A DNA stretch of 64,000 nt from JAEUHM01 sp964538625 (GCA_964538625.1 CAZIGH010000018.1:1-64000); one strand, 5' to 3'; positions 44,274 to 53,224 are shown, counted from the first letter of the stretch. Program-made: numbers and translations. Notes: generated from the letters alone by a model not told the origin.

Positions 44274-45355
44274 GCAGACGGGGGAATGGGCGGCGGTTCG
44301 GTGGCTGGCGCAGACCACACCGGCGTCCCCACAAAGCAAACGTTGTCCCCGATGGGCAGCACTTTGACGGGGTCCAGCCCCACGGAGGAGGGGAGCGGCA
44401 TTCCGGCGATGGAGGGCCGCCCACCACCGCAGAACCTGGGTGCGACATACCAGTAAACCTCGTCGATCATTTGCGTGGCGAACGCGCGCCCGAGGATGAT
44501 GCCGCCGCCTTCGACGAGGACGGAGAGCACGCCGCGCGCACCGAGTTCCTTCAGCACTTCGGGGAAATCCAACCCCCGCATGACCAGGGTGCGGGTCCGA
44601 TGCTCGTCTGTGAAAATCTTTGCCGTGGCGGGGAGCACTCCGGAGCGCGTCATGACCACGCGCCAGGGTTGAGTTTTCCCCTGGCTGGCATCTCCGGCGC
44701 GGAGGGTGAGCATGGGATCATCCCGGCGGATGGTTTCGGCTCCCACGATGATGGCATCCACTCTCATGCGGAGCCGACGGCCATGGGTTCTGGCGGCTTC
44801 ACTGGTGATCCACTGGGACTCGCCGGCGGGCCGGGTGATGCGTCCGTCCAGGCTCTGCCCCGCCTTGGCGATGACGTAGGGGATGCCGGTGGTGATCCAC
44901 TTCGCGAAGGGGCGGATGAGTTCTTTGCACTCCTGCTCCAGTATGCCTGATACCAGCTCTACCTTCGCACCTTGCAGCGCCTCTTCTATGCGGCCTGCGT
45001 GTTTGGGGTTTGGATCAGAGGTGCCATAGACCACGCGGGAGATCTTTGCCGCCTTGATGGCATCCGTACAGGGCGGAGTGCGTCCATGGGTGGAGCAGGG
45101 TTCCAGCGTCACGTAGAGCGTGGAGCCGGGGAGTAGTTTGGGGAAACGGGCCACTGCATCGCGAATGGCCTCCACCTCGGCGTGGGGTTCACCCGCCTTT
45201 CGGTGGTAGCCTTGGCCGATGATGGCCTCATCCCGCACGATGACGGCACCGACAGGTGGGTTGGGACTGGTGAGGCCCACGCCACGTTTCGCCTGGTCCA
45301 GAGCTGCGGCCATCCAGCGCTTGTCAGCGAGTGATTGTTGAGTGGTGACGGGCAT
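44270..45355 (-). CDS. ribD: Bifunctional riboflavin deaminase/reductase RibD
   Basis: RibD carries out two consecutive steps of riboflavin synthesis: deamination of the pyrimidine, then NADPH-dependent reduction of the ribose. The 361-residue protein has the zinc deaminase site His58-Ala-Glu60 with Cys87 and Cys96 (LEPCSTHGRTPPC), followed by the reductase domain (AKAGQSLDGRI, MRVDAIIVGAETIRRDDP, VLVEGGGIILG). The start at 45355 is preferred over the ATG at 45394. A TATAAC hexamer ends only about 11 bp before this ATG, so the mRNA may be nearly leaderless. No FMN riboswitch is seen upstream. Other rib genes are absent from the window. Confidence 0.94.
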   Translation of the reverse strand: MPVTTQQSLADKRWMAAALDQAKRGVGLTSPNPPVGAVIVRDEAIIGQGYHRKAGEPHAEVEAIRDAVARFPKLLPGSTLYVTLEPCSTHGRTPPCTDAIKAAKISRVVYGTSDPNPKHAGRIEEALQGAKVELVSGILEQECKELIRPFAKWITTGIPYVIAKAGQSLDGRITRPAGESQWITSEAARTHGRRLRMRVDAIIVGAETIRRDDPMLTLRAGDASQGKTQPWRVVMTRSGVLPATAKIFTDEHRTRTLVMRGLDFPEVLKELGARGVLSVLVEGGGIILGRAFATQMIDEVYWYVAPRFCGGGRPSIAGMPLPSSVGLDPVKVLPIGDNVCFVGTPVWSAPATEPPPIPPSA

Positions 45356-45429
45356 CGGGGGAGCGGTTATAGTGTGCCATTCTCCGGTCTGCACAAGTTT
45401 CCTCTTGGGTGCGTCCGCCCGCTAACTCC

Positions 45430-46416
45430 ATGAGCGCCAAAGCGAAAGCCCATCTCTATCGACAACTCGCCCAACTCATCGGCTCTGGCTTTCATCTGGA
45501 CCGGTCGTTTGCGCTTTTGCTTGGCCAGCAGCCGGAGCACTCGGTGAAGAACCTGCTTCTCCAGCTCCAGGCCGGGGTGGCTGCGGGGCAGAGCTTGAGC
45601 GGCGCGGCCTTGAGGCACATAAGTCCGCTGGAGCATGCCATGCTTTCAGCAGGGGAGCGCAGCGGCAGACTGGCAGAGGCATGTGTGCATTTGTCTGACA
45701 GTTTTGAAGCAGACCATCGTGCTCGTGAGGCGGCCATCAGCGCGCTCATTTACCCTGTCATTCTGGCCCACGTGGGAGTGCTTTTGCCTTTGCTGACGTC
45801 GCACTTTCAGGCATCCCTGGCTGGGAACAGCATCGCCATTCTGCCATCGCTTGCGCTGCGCTGGGGCATTCTTTGGGTGGGCATGCTCGCGCTCGCCCTC
45901 TTGTGGCGTTGGGCCTCCAAGGCTGCGGAAACCTCGCCTGCAGTGGACGGCGTGCTCCATTTCTTGCCCTGGATTGGCAAAGTCCGCAGCCACTGGGCGC
46001 TGGCGCGCTTCTGCCAGGTGTTTCACAGTGGGCTCCATGCAGCCATGCACATCGCGGAAGGACTGCGCACCGCCGGAGCTGCTTCACGCAGCGGCTCACT
46101 GCGCCATGGCGCAGACTCCGCCGCCCGCGCTGTGGAAGGCGGGCAAACGCTCGCCGCTGGACTGGCCAGCACGAATGCCTTTGGGAAAACCTTCGTGGAT
46201 TCCATGCACGCCGCTGAGGAGGCTGGCACCCTGGATGCCGAAGTGCAGCGCTGGGCGCACAGTGAGAAGGAGTTCGCCATCAGCAGCCAGCGCCGTGCGG
46301 CAGAGACCCTGCCCAAGGTGGCTTACCTGCTGGTGGTGCTCTATGTGGCCTCTGGCATCATCCGTTTCTTCCTGGGCTACTTTGGCGAGATCACCCGCAT
46401 GGGCGGCGGCGGATAG
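45430..46416 (+). CDS. Type II secretion/type IV pilus GspF-like inner-membrane protein
   Basis: This 328-residue protein has two GspF half-domains: LYRQLAQLIGSGFHLDRSFA with QAGVAAGQSLSGAAL (about 8-70), and ALARFCQVFHSGLHAAMHIA with VEGGQTLAAGLAST (about 195-260). Membrane segments lie at ISALIYPVILAHVGVLLPLL, GILWVGMLALALLWRW and YLLVVLYVASGIIRFFLGYF. GspF/PilC proteins anchor the secretion ATPase and pseudopilus. This is a solitary copy; no GspE or GspD gene adjoins. Its last 40 bp overlap the convergent transporter gene. The start at 45430 is taken over 45409 because of the family alignment. Confidence 0.8.
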   Translation: MSAKAKAHLYRQLAQLIGSGFHLDRSFALLLGQQPEHSVKNLLLQLQAGVAAGQSLSGAALRHISPLEHAMLSAGERSGRLAEACVHLSDSFEADHRAREAAISALIYPVILAHVGVLLPLLTSHFQASLAGNSIAILPSLALRWGILWVGMLALALLWRWASKAAETSPAVDGVLHFLPWIGKVRSHWALARFCQVFHSGLHAAMHIAEGLRTAGAASRSGSLRHGADSAARAVEGGQTLAAGLASTNAFGKTFVDSMHAAEEAGTLDAEVQRWAHSEKEFAISSQRRAAETLPKVAYLLVVLYVASGIIRFFLGYFGEITRMGGGG

Positions 46417-47267
46417 CGCCGGTTCCAAAGCGGCAGCGCCAGCACACTGAGAACGATGACTCCCGCAGCGACGTAAAATCCGGCGCTCATTTGCTCGCGT
46501 TCGCCAAACACGGCCGCCGCAAGCAGGATGCCATACACCGGCTCGAGGTTGTAGGTGACATTGATGGTGAAAACCGAGAGTCTGCGAATCAGCTCCCCAT
46601 AGCCCGCGTAAGGCAGTACCGTGCAGACCAGTGCGAGCAGCAGCAGCCACACCGCGTCCATGCCGGCCAGGGCCTCCGGCAGCGCGCGCCCCGTGGCTAG
46701 CGGCAGCGTGAGCCAGCAGGCCACGAGCGCGCCGAGCATCTGCCAGCCCATCAGCACGGTGAAATGGTGTTTGTGTGCCAGACGCTTGTTCCCCACGGTG
46801 AAGAAGGCGGCAAACCACACGGCACAAAGCCCCACCGTGAACCCCTGCCAGTAGCGGAACTCCACTTTGTAGATCATCCATACCGCACCCACAATCACCA
46901 CACCCAGCGCCAGTTCTGCCCGCTTCCATCTCCGTGTGCCATCTACCAGCGGCTCGATGAGCGAGCAGCAGATCATGAGCAGAGGCATGGCCGCCAGCGA
47001 GACGGTGGCGGTTGATAGTCTGGCAGAGAGGAAAAACAAAACCCAGTGCCAGCCCAGCAGCGCTCCCAGGCCCAGAAGTTGCCAGCGCTCTCGCGCGGGC
47101 AGGCTCAGTGGCACCTTCAGCAGCCGGGCCCAAAGGGCAAAACCCACCGCCGCGACACCCGTGCGCCAGACCACCATATCCAGCGCCGGAAGCTGGATCA
47201 GCTTGCCCAAGATGGCCGTGAGGCTCCACAACAGAATGATGAGGTGGAGCTGGAGGTAGTCGCGCAC
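46377..47267 (-). CDS. EamA (DMT) family transporter
   Basis: This 296-residue drug/metabolite transporter has about ten membrane helices in two EamA repeats, including LIILLWSLTAILGKLI, VVWRTGVAAVGFALWARLL, GLGALLGWHWVLFFLSARLS, MLGALVACWLTLPLA and NVTYNLEPVYGILLAAAVFG. The second repeat's NxxEPV signature (NLEPVYG) is diagnostic. Such proteins export amino acids, nucleosides or drugs; the substrate is not predictable. Its 3' end overlaps the convergent gspF-like gene by 40 bp, an unusually long antisense overlap. It is divergent from the BPSS1187-like hydrolase gene (72 bp). Confidence 0.88.
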   Translation of the reverse strand: MRDYLQLHLIILLWSLTAILGKLIQLPALDMVVWRTGVAAVGFALWARLLKVPLSLPARERWQLLGLGALLGWHWVLFFLSARLSTATVSLAAMPLLMICCSLIEPLVDGTRRWKRAELALGVVIVGAVWMIYKVEFRYWQGFTVGLCAVWFAAFFTVGNKRLAHKHHFTVLMGWQMLGALVACWLTLPLATGRALPEALAGMDAVWLLLLALVCTVLPYAGYGELIRRLSVFTINVTYNLEPVYGILLAAAVFGEREQMSAGFYVAAGVIVLSVLALPLWNRRYPPPPMRVISPK

Positions 47268-47339
47268 GGAGGAGGTCGGAAGAGGTGGGAGTTACGGCGG
47301 CTTGCGTCTTTGCGCAATCCCCGGCAGGATGTCTTTCGC

Positions 47340-48380
47340 ATGACTCGCCTCGCTTTTCTTTTTTTTATCAGTTCATTCGGTGCATCAGCACAGGTAACCT
47401 CCTTCGATGACCCTGAGCCGCAGGCTTACCGGCTCACCGCCCGCGCCTCCAAGCTGGATCCCGAGGCCCGTGAACACCCTGAAATCGACTTCGTGTTTCA
47501 GAAAAAGGACAAACCTGCCGATGAACAGCACGGCTGGGTGGACACACGGGTGCCGCCGCAGGGCAAGTTGGTCATCTGGCTCATGGGGCACAACGCGGGG
47601 CTTTTCGAGCGGCTGAACAGCTACGGGCTGCACGCCATTCAGGTGCACTATGCCAACGGCTGGTTCGGAAAACTCTCCAAGCTCGCTCCCGCTGATGACA
47701 CGACTTATCTCGGCCGCATTCGTCTGGAAGCCGCGACGGGGGAAGACTTCAGCACCGCTGTGGACATACCCAAGCCGGACGGCATGAAGCACCGGGCGCT
47801 GGTCTTTGTGAAGTGGCTTGCCATGGAGAACCCCGCCGGCCAGTGGCAGCAGTTCCTCAATGCGGATGGCACCGATTTGCGCTGGGAAAGAATCATCGTT
47901 TCCGGAGCTTCTCATGGCTCCACCACAGCGGCGCGCTTTGCGAAGCACCAAAAGGTAGATCGTGTGGTCATGCTGTGCGGTCCGCGGGATCAAACGGAGA
48001 CTTGGCAGTCGCTGCCTTCTGCCACACCGGCGAATCGCTTCTTCGGCTTCAGCCACGTGCTGGATGGTGGCTGGACGGGCGACCACTACTGCCGATCCTG
48101 GGAGCTGCTTGGGCTGCATGAGTTTGGCCCCGTCGTCAACGTAGATGGAGCGAAGCCGCCGTATGGCAACAGTCGCCGCCTCATCAGCGCCGCAGACGTG
48201 AACAATGACGCAGGCAAGGCCCACAGCGCCGTCACGCCAGGTAAGGCAAGCCCGGCAGATACCCAGGGAAAGCTGCTCTACGAAGATGTCTGGCGCTACC
48301 TCTACACCCATCCCGTCGAACAAGTGGGTGCAGCCACGCCTCCAGACGCAGACTGCGAGAAGGATCTGAGCAAGAAATAG
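47340..48380 (+). CDS. Secreted BPSS1187-like alpha/beta hydrolase
   Basis: This 346-residue protein starts at 47340 with a signal peptide (MTRLAFLFFISSFGASA). It is of the alpha/beta hydrolase type: the nucleophile elbow is VSGASHGSTTAARFAK (G-x-S-x-G), preceded by VIWLMGHNAG with a likely oxyanion region. VDRVVMLCGPRDQTETW and a late segment with Asp/His complete the fold. Close relatives carry the name BPSS1187, whose substrate is unknown. A downstream sialidase-like gene starts 11 bp later, so the two form a likely operon of exported enzymes. Probably a periplasmic esterase or lipase-like enzyme. Confidence 0.72.
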   Translation: MTRLAFLFFISSFGASAQVTSFDDPEPQAYRLTARASKLDPEAREHPEIDFVFQKKDKPADEQHGWVDTRVPPQGKLVIWLMGHNAGLFERLNSYGLHAIQVHYANGWFGKLSKLAPADDTTYLGRIRLEAATGEDFSTAVDIPKPDGMKHRALVFVKWLAMENPAGQWQQFLNADGTDLRWERIIVSGASHGSTTAARFAKHQKVDRVVMLCGPRDQTETWQSLPSATPANRFFGFSHVLDGGWTGDHYCRSWELLGLHEFGPVVNVDGAKPPYGNSRRLISAADVNNDAGKAHSAVTPGKASPADTQGKLLYEDVWRYLYTHPVEQVGAATPPDADCEKDLSKK

Positions 48381-48391
48381 AAGCCTGCACC

Positions 48392-49594
48392 ATGAAGCTC
48401 CCTCGACGCCAGTTTCTTCACGCCGCCTTAGCCAGTGCCGCAAGTGCCGTCTTTGCAGAGGAAGACACATCGCTGGTTGCCGCACTGACCCGGGAGATCG
48501 TCGGTGTGCCGCCTGTGCCCGGCGGCACCTGGTTTCACCCCCGCGCCTGCATGATCGGCGGGAGGGCGTTCATGACGCTGCAGCACATCAAAGGCTCAGA
48601 CTACTTCGGCCCGGTGCACTGGATGACCTCGGAAGACCTTGGGCGCACCTGGACGGAACCCGTTCCAGCTCCACCGCTGGGTTGGGAGAAAGTGGAAAAC
48701 GGCCACGAGGCTGTGTGTGACGTGACGCCCGAGTACCATGCACCGACTCACAGCATTCTGGCGCTCGGCCACAATGTTTATTACCGCACCACCAAGTTCG
48801 AGAAGGATCAGCCGCCGCGCTGGCCTGTGTATGCCGTGTGGAGAGACGAGAAGTGGGGGCCTCGCCGCAAGCTGGAGTGGGAGGACCCTCGTGGCAGCTA
48901 CATCTACTCCAACAACTGTGGCCAGCGTGTGGTGGCACAGAACGGGGATGTCATGATGAGCTTCACCTTTGGGGTCAAAGACAAGCCGCGTGCGGTCTGT
49001 GGCGTGCGTTGCAGCTTCGACGGCGAGGAGCTGCGTGTCGTTGAAACTGGCAATGCGCTCACCAACTCCACCGGGCGCGGTCTGCTGGAGCCTTCGGTCA
49101 CCTTTTTCCAGGGCAAGTATTACCTCACCATCCGTGCGGAGGATGAACGCGGCTATGTCTCTACCAGCTCTGACGGTGTGAACTACGAGCCGCAAACCGC
49201 ATGGGCTTGGGATGACGGGGAGCCGCTCAGCATGTCCACCACGCAGCAGCACTGGCTCACGCACTCGGACGGGCTGTTCCTCGTTTACACCCGCAGGGAC
49301 GCCTCCAATCTCAAAGTGATGCGCTGGCGTGCCCCGCTTTGGATGGCTCAGGTGGACACGACCACGCTGCGTCTCGTCCGCTCCACCGAACGCACCGTGC
49401 TGCCGCTTGTTGGAGATGGTATCAACGAGCCGGACAAGGTGGCGTTCTACGGAAACTTCGGCGTCATGAACGCAAGCTCAGACGAGTCATGGATCACCGA
49501 CGGCTCCTGGGCACCGAAAGACAACAACCGCGGAGACCTTCATCTCGCCCGAGTGAAGTGGACCAAGCCCAACCGCCTCTTCACCCCCGGTTAG
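48392..49594 (+). CDS. Exported sialidase/BNR-repeat-like protein
   Basis: This 400-residue protein has a Tat-type signal (MKLPRRQFLHAALASAASAV). It shows a six-bladed propeller pattern with an Asp-box-like repeat (TSEDLGRTWTEP) and related strands (VYAVWRDEKWGPRRKLEW, YVSTSSDGVNYEPQTAW, WITDGSWAPKDNN). It resembles exo-alpha-sialidase/neuraminidase-like domains frequent in Verrucomicrobia and Planctomycetes, where many act on plant or algal glycans. The conserved arginine triad of true sialidases cannot be confirmed by eye. It is co-transcribed with the preceding hydrolase. Its stop overlaps the folP stop by four bases on the opposite strand. Confidence 0.75.
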   Translation: MKLPRRQFLHAALASAASAVFAEEDTSLVAALTREIVGVPPVPGGTWFHPRACMIGGRAFMTLQHIKGSDYFGPVHWMTSEDLGRTWTEPVPAPPLGWEKVENGHEAVCDVTPEYHAPTHSILALGHNVYYRTTKFEKDQPPRWPVYAVWRDEKWGPRRKLEWEDPRGSYIYSNNCGQRVVAQNGDVMMSFTFGVKDKPRAVCGVRCSFDGEELRVVETGNALTNSTGRGLLEPSVTFFQGKYYLTIRAEDERGYVSTSSDGVNYEPQTAWAWDDGEPLSMSTTQQHWLTHSDGLFLVYTRRDASNLKVMRWRAPLWMAQVDTTTLRLVRSTERTVLPLVGDGINEPDKVAFYGNFGVMNASSDESWITDGSWAPKDNNRGDLHLARVKWTKPNRLFTPG

Positions 49595-50466
49595 GCCGTC
49601 GTTTGCAGCGCGTGAATCATCTTCGTGGCCTGCCATGCCGCACGCACGTCATGCACACGGAAGACATGCGCACCACGCAGCATGCCAGACACAAGACAAG
49701 CGATGGTGCCCGCGTCACGCTCCAGTGGATCTGGCAGGTCCAGCACCTGGCCGATGACCGTCTTGCGTGAGATGGGCAGAAGTACCGGACAGGCAAACTT
49801 CTCAAGCCTCTGCAGCTCACGATAAATGGTCAGGTTGTCCTCCCGCTGCTTTGCGAAGTCGATGCCGGGATCCAGAATGATCTGCTCCTTGGTGAGTCCA
49901 GCCGAGAGCGCCAGCTGGATTCTGGATTCAAAAAACCCATCCAGCTCCTGCATGATGTCCGCATACCCCACATGCGTATGAGGCACCTTCGGCTGGCCCA
50001 CGCTGTGCATGATGAGCAGAGCCACACCGTGACGCGCACAATGTACGGCATTGTCTGCCACGGGCAGTGCACTGATGTCATTGAGGAGGTCCCCGCCCTC
50101 TGGCAGCACACGCTCCACTACGCCTGCCCGCCATGTGTTGATGGACAGCAGCGGCGGCCACACTTGATCCGCACAGCGCGGCGTGAGTTCGGCGTCCGTG
50201 AAGAGCGAGTTCCAGGCCCGCAGAAACGGCAGCAGGCGAGCCACTTCTTCGTCCTCAGAAATCGGGCCACGATTGGTCCTCGCGCTCTCGGCACCGATGT
50301 CGATCACATCCGCACCGTCGAGCATCTGCCTGCGAGCTTGGTCAAGCGCTGCGGCAGGATCCAGCGTGCCATCACCACAAAAGCTGTCGTCATTGATGTT
50401 GACGATGCCCATGATGAGAGGGCGACGGGGAAAGACAATCTCCCTTCCTCTGGCGCGGAGGATCAT
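49591..50466 (-). CDS. folP: Dihydropteroate synthase
   Basis: DHPS condenses dihydropterin pyrophosphate with p-aminobenzoate in folate synthesis. The 291-residue protein starts at 50466, where the ATG overlaps the stop of the histidinol-phosphatase gene by four bases; an ATG 15 bp upstream is less likely. The barrel motifs are present but diverged: IMGIVNINDDSF (usually N-x-T-P-D-S-F), DIGAESART (usually GGESTRPG), DPGIDFAK, LPISRKTVIG, and an intact end FRVHDVRAA. The loop residues around ESAR could alter substrate or sulfonamide binding. It is convergent with the sialidase-like gene. Confidence 0.88.
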   Translation of the reverse strand: MILRARGREIVFPRRPLIMGIVNINDDSFCGDGTLDPAAALDQARRQMLDGADVIDIGAESARTNRGPISEDEEVARLLPFLRAWNSLFTDAELTPRCADQVWPPLLSINTWRAGVVERVLPEGGDLLNDISALPVADNAVHCARHGVALLIMHSVGQPKVPHTHVGYADIMQELDGFFESRIQLALSAGLTKEQIILDPGIDFAKQREDNLTIYRELQRLEKFACPVLLPISRKTVIGQVLDLPDPLERDAGTIACLVSGMLRGAHVFRVHDVRAAWQATKMIHALQTTA

Positions 50467-51281
50467 ACGCTGGCCTGCCATGTCTCGGGAAGGGGAACGA
50501 TCTTACGCTCACGCTGGTGAAACCGCACCGTCTCAGTGTAACCCGCCGCACGCGCGGCACGGAGAGCCTTGTCAAACTGAAGGCCCACTTCACCCGGAGC
50601 ATGAGCATCAGAAGAGATGACGATCTGCACCCCGGCCTCAAAGGCCAGCGAGAGGAACTCTTGGCTCGGATAAAGCTCCGCGCACTCCTTGCGCAGACCG
50701 GCAGTACTTACTTCGATGATGCCACCCGTGTCCGCCAGCGCCTGAATGGTAGGCTCGTAGTATTTCCTCAAATCTCCCGCAGGGCGCAGACCAAACTTCT
50801 TGGGCAGATCCGGATGACCGTGAAAGTCAAACAGTCTGCTGCGGACCATTTTTTCATACAGCACCCAGTAGCGCTGCCAGATCTCCTCCACGGCACCCTC
50901 ACCGCGCCAGCGGGAGAGATGCTTCGGGTCATCCACGGCAAAGCCTCCACCCACGTAGTGAACGGAGCCGATAAGGTAGTCGAAGTCCGCCATTTTGGCC
51001 TGTTGTTCGATCCAACCTTCGCCGCCCTCCAGAAAGTCACACTCCAGCCCCAAACGGATAGGCAAGTCTGGGTGCGCCGCCCGCGCCTCCTCCACCATGT
51101 CGAGATAGGTTGGAAAATCGCAGAGAGCCATGCGCCAGTCGTCGTACTGCTCTGGCATAGGATTGTGGTCAGAGAGGCCCAGTTCGGCCAGGCCTGCCGC
51201 CTTTGCCTGAGCGGCGTATTCGACGGGGTGTCCCACAGCATGGTGGCAGAGCGGCGTATGAGTATGATAGTCAGAGAGCAT
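50463..51281 (-). CDS. hisK: PHP-family histidinol-phosphatase
   Basis: This 272-residue enzyme would remove phosphate from histidinol phosphate in histidine synthesis. The start at 51281 gives MLSDYHTHTPLCHHAVGHP, whose HxH metal motif is typical of PHP phosphatases. Further metal ligands occur in LGLSDHNP, RLGLECDF, LIGSVHYVGG, FDFHGHPDLPKKFG and VISSDAHAPGEVG. Length and motifs fit the HisK/HisJ type. It overlaps folP by four bases (ATGA), so the two are translated together despite belonging to different pathways. It is divergent from the zinc-ribbon gene across 140 bp. Confidence 0.88.
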   Translation of the reverse strand: MLSDYHTHTPLCHHAVGHPVEYAAQAKAAGLAELGLSDHNPMPEQYDDWRMALCDFPTYLDMVEEARAAHPDLPIRLGLECDFLEGGEGWIEQQAKMADFDYLIGSVHYVGGGFAVDDPKHLSRWRGEGAVEEIWQRYWVLYEKMVRSRLFDFHGHPDLPKKFGLRPAGDLRKYYEPTIQALADTGGIIEVSTAGLRKECAELYPSQEFLSLAFEAGVQIVISSDAHAPGEVGLQFDKALRAARAAGYTETVRFHQRERKIVPLPETWQASV

Positions 51282-51421
51282 GACGAAGGGAGCCACACCG
51301 AACCCTCGGGGAACGACTTCGCAAGATCGGGAATGAGGTCCCACGAGATAGGAAAAAAATCCAGAATGGAAGTGACCTTGCATGAACGCCGGGACCAGTG
51401 TACGGTCGTAACGTTATTGGA

Positions 51422-51658
51422 ATGAGCGCCCCTGAAGAATCCAAAGACTCCCGTCAGAGACAGGCGGAGAAGATCGTGCATCACCCTGAGCAGTACAAGG
51501 TCTGCGAGGGGTGCGGCTCCATCGTGGTGGCCCGCGCAGTGACCTGCCCGAGCTGTCACAGCTACCGCTTTGACACCACAGCGGCCCGCATTGTGTCCCA
51601 GGCACAGGCGCTCGCCCTGCGCAACCCGAGTTCCGTGCTCTCTTCAGACCTGAGCTAA
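51422..51658 (+). CDS. Small zinc-ribbon protein
   Basis: This 78-residue protein starts at 51422 (MSAPEESKDSRQRQAEKI). A zinc ribbon is formed by CEGC and CPSC separated by ten residues, with a hydrophobic strand between. The N-terminus is charged, and the C-terminus (AARIVSQAQALALRNPSS) is helical. Such proteins often bind nucleic acid or act as transcription accessory factors. The next gene, a beta-CASP nuclease, starts 94 bp later on the same strand. A small inverted repeat lies between. Function unknown. Confidence 0.75.
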   Translation: MSAPEESKDSRQRQAEKIVHHPEQYKVCEGCGSIVVARAVTCPSCHSYRFDTTAARIVSQAQALALRNPSSVLSSDLS

Positions 51659-51682
51659 CTGGGCGCACCGTTGCATTCCTCC

Positions 51683-51698
51683 TTGTGCCGTAGCACAA
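51683..51698. repeat. Short inverted repeat TTGTGC-N4-GCACAA
   Basis: A 6-bp perfect inverted repeat with a 4-bp centre lies in the 94-bp spacer ahead of the beta-CASP gene. It could be an operator or a weak hairpin. No U-tract follows. Confidence 0.3.
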
Positions 51699-51752
51699 AC
51701 GTCCTACCCTTGGCGTTTCCCTGCCCCTTCCGGGCTGGGGCTGCATATTGAA

Positions 51753-53111
51753 ATGAGGTTCCGCAATCTGACGCGCCGCCGGGAAATCGGGGCAAACTGT
51801 TACCTGCTTGAGTCTGCCGGGAGTCGGCTGGTCATTGACGCGGGAATGCACCCCAAAATGGTGGGCATGGATGCGACGCCCAACTTGGCTGCGGTTCCCT
51901 TTGGCGAGGTGGACGCCGTTCTGGTCTCCCATGCTCATCACGACCACATAGGCGCCCTTCCCCTGCTCCAGCGACGCCTCCCAAATACGCCGGTGTACAT
52001 GACAGAGCCTACGGGTGAGGTGAGCGCCGCCATGCTGCACAACTCTGTCAATGTGATGACCAGCCAGCGGGATGAGCTGAACCTCACGGACTATCCGCTC
52101 TTCACCCACCGCGAGGTGGATGAACTCAAGCCCATGTGGACCTACGCGCCGCTCAGGCGAAACATCGAACTCCCAGGGGCAGATGATCTGGAGGCCACCT
52201 TCTACGATGCAGGTCACATTCTCGGCTCAGCGGGAATCATGGTGCGAGAGGGCGGCAAGTCACTCTTCTACACCGGGGACGTCAGCTTTGAACCGCAGAC
52301 GCTTTCCATGGCGGCGGATTTCCCTGCCGAGCGTGTGGATGTACTCGTCATGGAAACCACCCGCGGCCATCACGTGCGCCCTGCGGATTATTCCCGACGC
52401 GCCGAAAAAGAGCGTCTCGGAAGGCTTATCTGCGACACTTTCGATGCCGGCGGCTCGCTGCTCATCCCCGTCTTCGCGCTGGGCAAAACGCAAGAAGTCA
52501 TGCTCATGCTGCACGAGCTGCATCAGCACGAGCTCATCCCCGAGATGCCGCTATTCATCGGCGGCCTGAGCACCAAAATCACCATCCTGCACGACCAGTA
52601 TGCGGATCGGTGGAGGAGGAACTACCCCGGCTTCAGCCTCTTGCGTGACATCGACATTCTGGTGGCGCAGCGCAAGAAGCGCAAAGAAATCACCTACCAG
52701 TCCCGCTGCATCTACGCCCTCTCCAGCGGCATGATGAGCGAGAACACCACGAGCAATGTCTTTGCCCAGAAGTTCCTGGACAACCCTCGCAACTCCGTGG
52801 CCTTTGTCGGCTACACCGACCCAGATTCACCAGGTCATAAAGTGCGCACCGCAAAGCCAGGTGAAAAAGTGCAGCTCGACAAGCGCCAGCTTCCCGTAGA
52901 AGTGAACGCCCGGTTGGAGAGCTTTGACTTCAGCGCTCATGCCACCCGGGAGGCCATCATGGACTACGTGGCCAAAGTCTCCCCCCGCAAAGTGCTTCTC
53001 GTACACGGTGATGAAGAGGCGCAGCTTTGGTTCGAGGCCAGCATCAAGTCCGCGCTGCCGCAGACGGAAGTGATACGGCCTGATCCCGAGAAGTGGGTGG
53101 ACCTCTGGTAG
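51753..53111 (+). CDS. Metallo-beta-lactamase/beta-CASP nuclease (Ysh1/CPSF-like)
   Basis: This 452-residue protein has the metal site SHAHHDHIGALP (His60, His62, Asp64, His65), a later FYDAGHILGSAGI strand with its His and TGDVSFEP with its Asp. The beta-CASP insert begins near METTRGHH and GGSLLIPVFALGKTQEVML, and the RNA-specificity domain ends in SFDFSAHATREAIMDYV and LVHGDEEA. Members are RNA endo/exonucleases or DNA-repair nucleases. The next gene, 113 bp downstream on the same strand, is an Lhr-type helicase. That helicase family is coupled to an MBL nuclease in the ligase-associated repair set, but no DNA ligase is seen here. Confidence 0.85.
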   Translation: MRFRNLTRRREIGANCYLLESAGSRLVIDAGMHPKMVGMDATPNLAAVPFGEVDAVLVSHAHHDHIGALPLLQRRLPNTPVYMTEPTGEVSAAMLHNSVNVMTSQRDELNLTDYPLFTHREVDELKPMWTYAPLRRNIELPGADDLEATFYDAGHILGSAGIMVREGGKSLFYTGDVSFEPQTLSMAADFPAERVDVLVMETTRGHHVRPADYSRRAEKERLGRLICDTFDAGGSLLIPVFALGKTQEVMLMLHELHQHELIPEMPLFIGGLSTKITILHDQYADRWRRNYPGFSLLRDIDILVAQRKKRKEITYQSRCIYALSSGMMSENTTSNVFAQKFLDNPRNSVAFVGYTDPDSPGHKVRTAKPGEKVQLDKRQLPVEVNARLESFDFSAHATREAIMDYVAKVSPRKVLLVHGDEEAQLWFEASIKSALPQTEVIRPDPEKWVDLW

Positions 53112-53224
53112 GTGCCACAAGCCCCGTCACCAAGGTGCCTCGGCTTTTCTTTGCACTCGAAACGCTTTGTTCTCGAAGTGAGAGATTTGCATAGCCAGCC
53201 GCTGGCCCCGTCGTAAACGCCTTC

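Noticed and set aside
45361..45430. FMN riboswitch upstream of ribD
   Set aside because: The 74-bp divergent spacer is too short for the full FMN aptamer and none of its conserved elements is visible.
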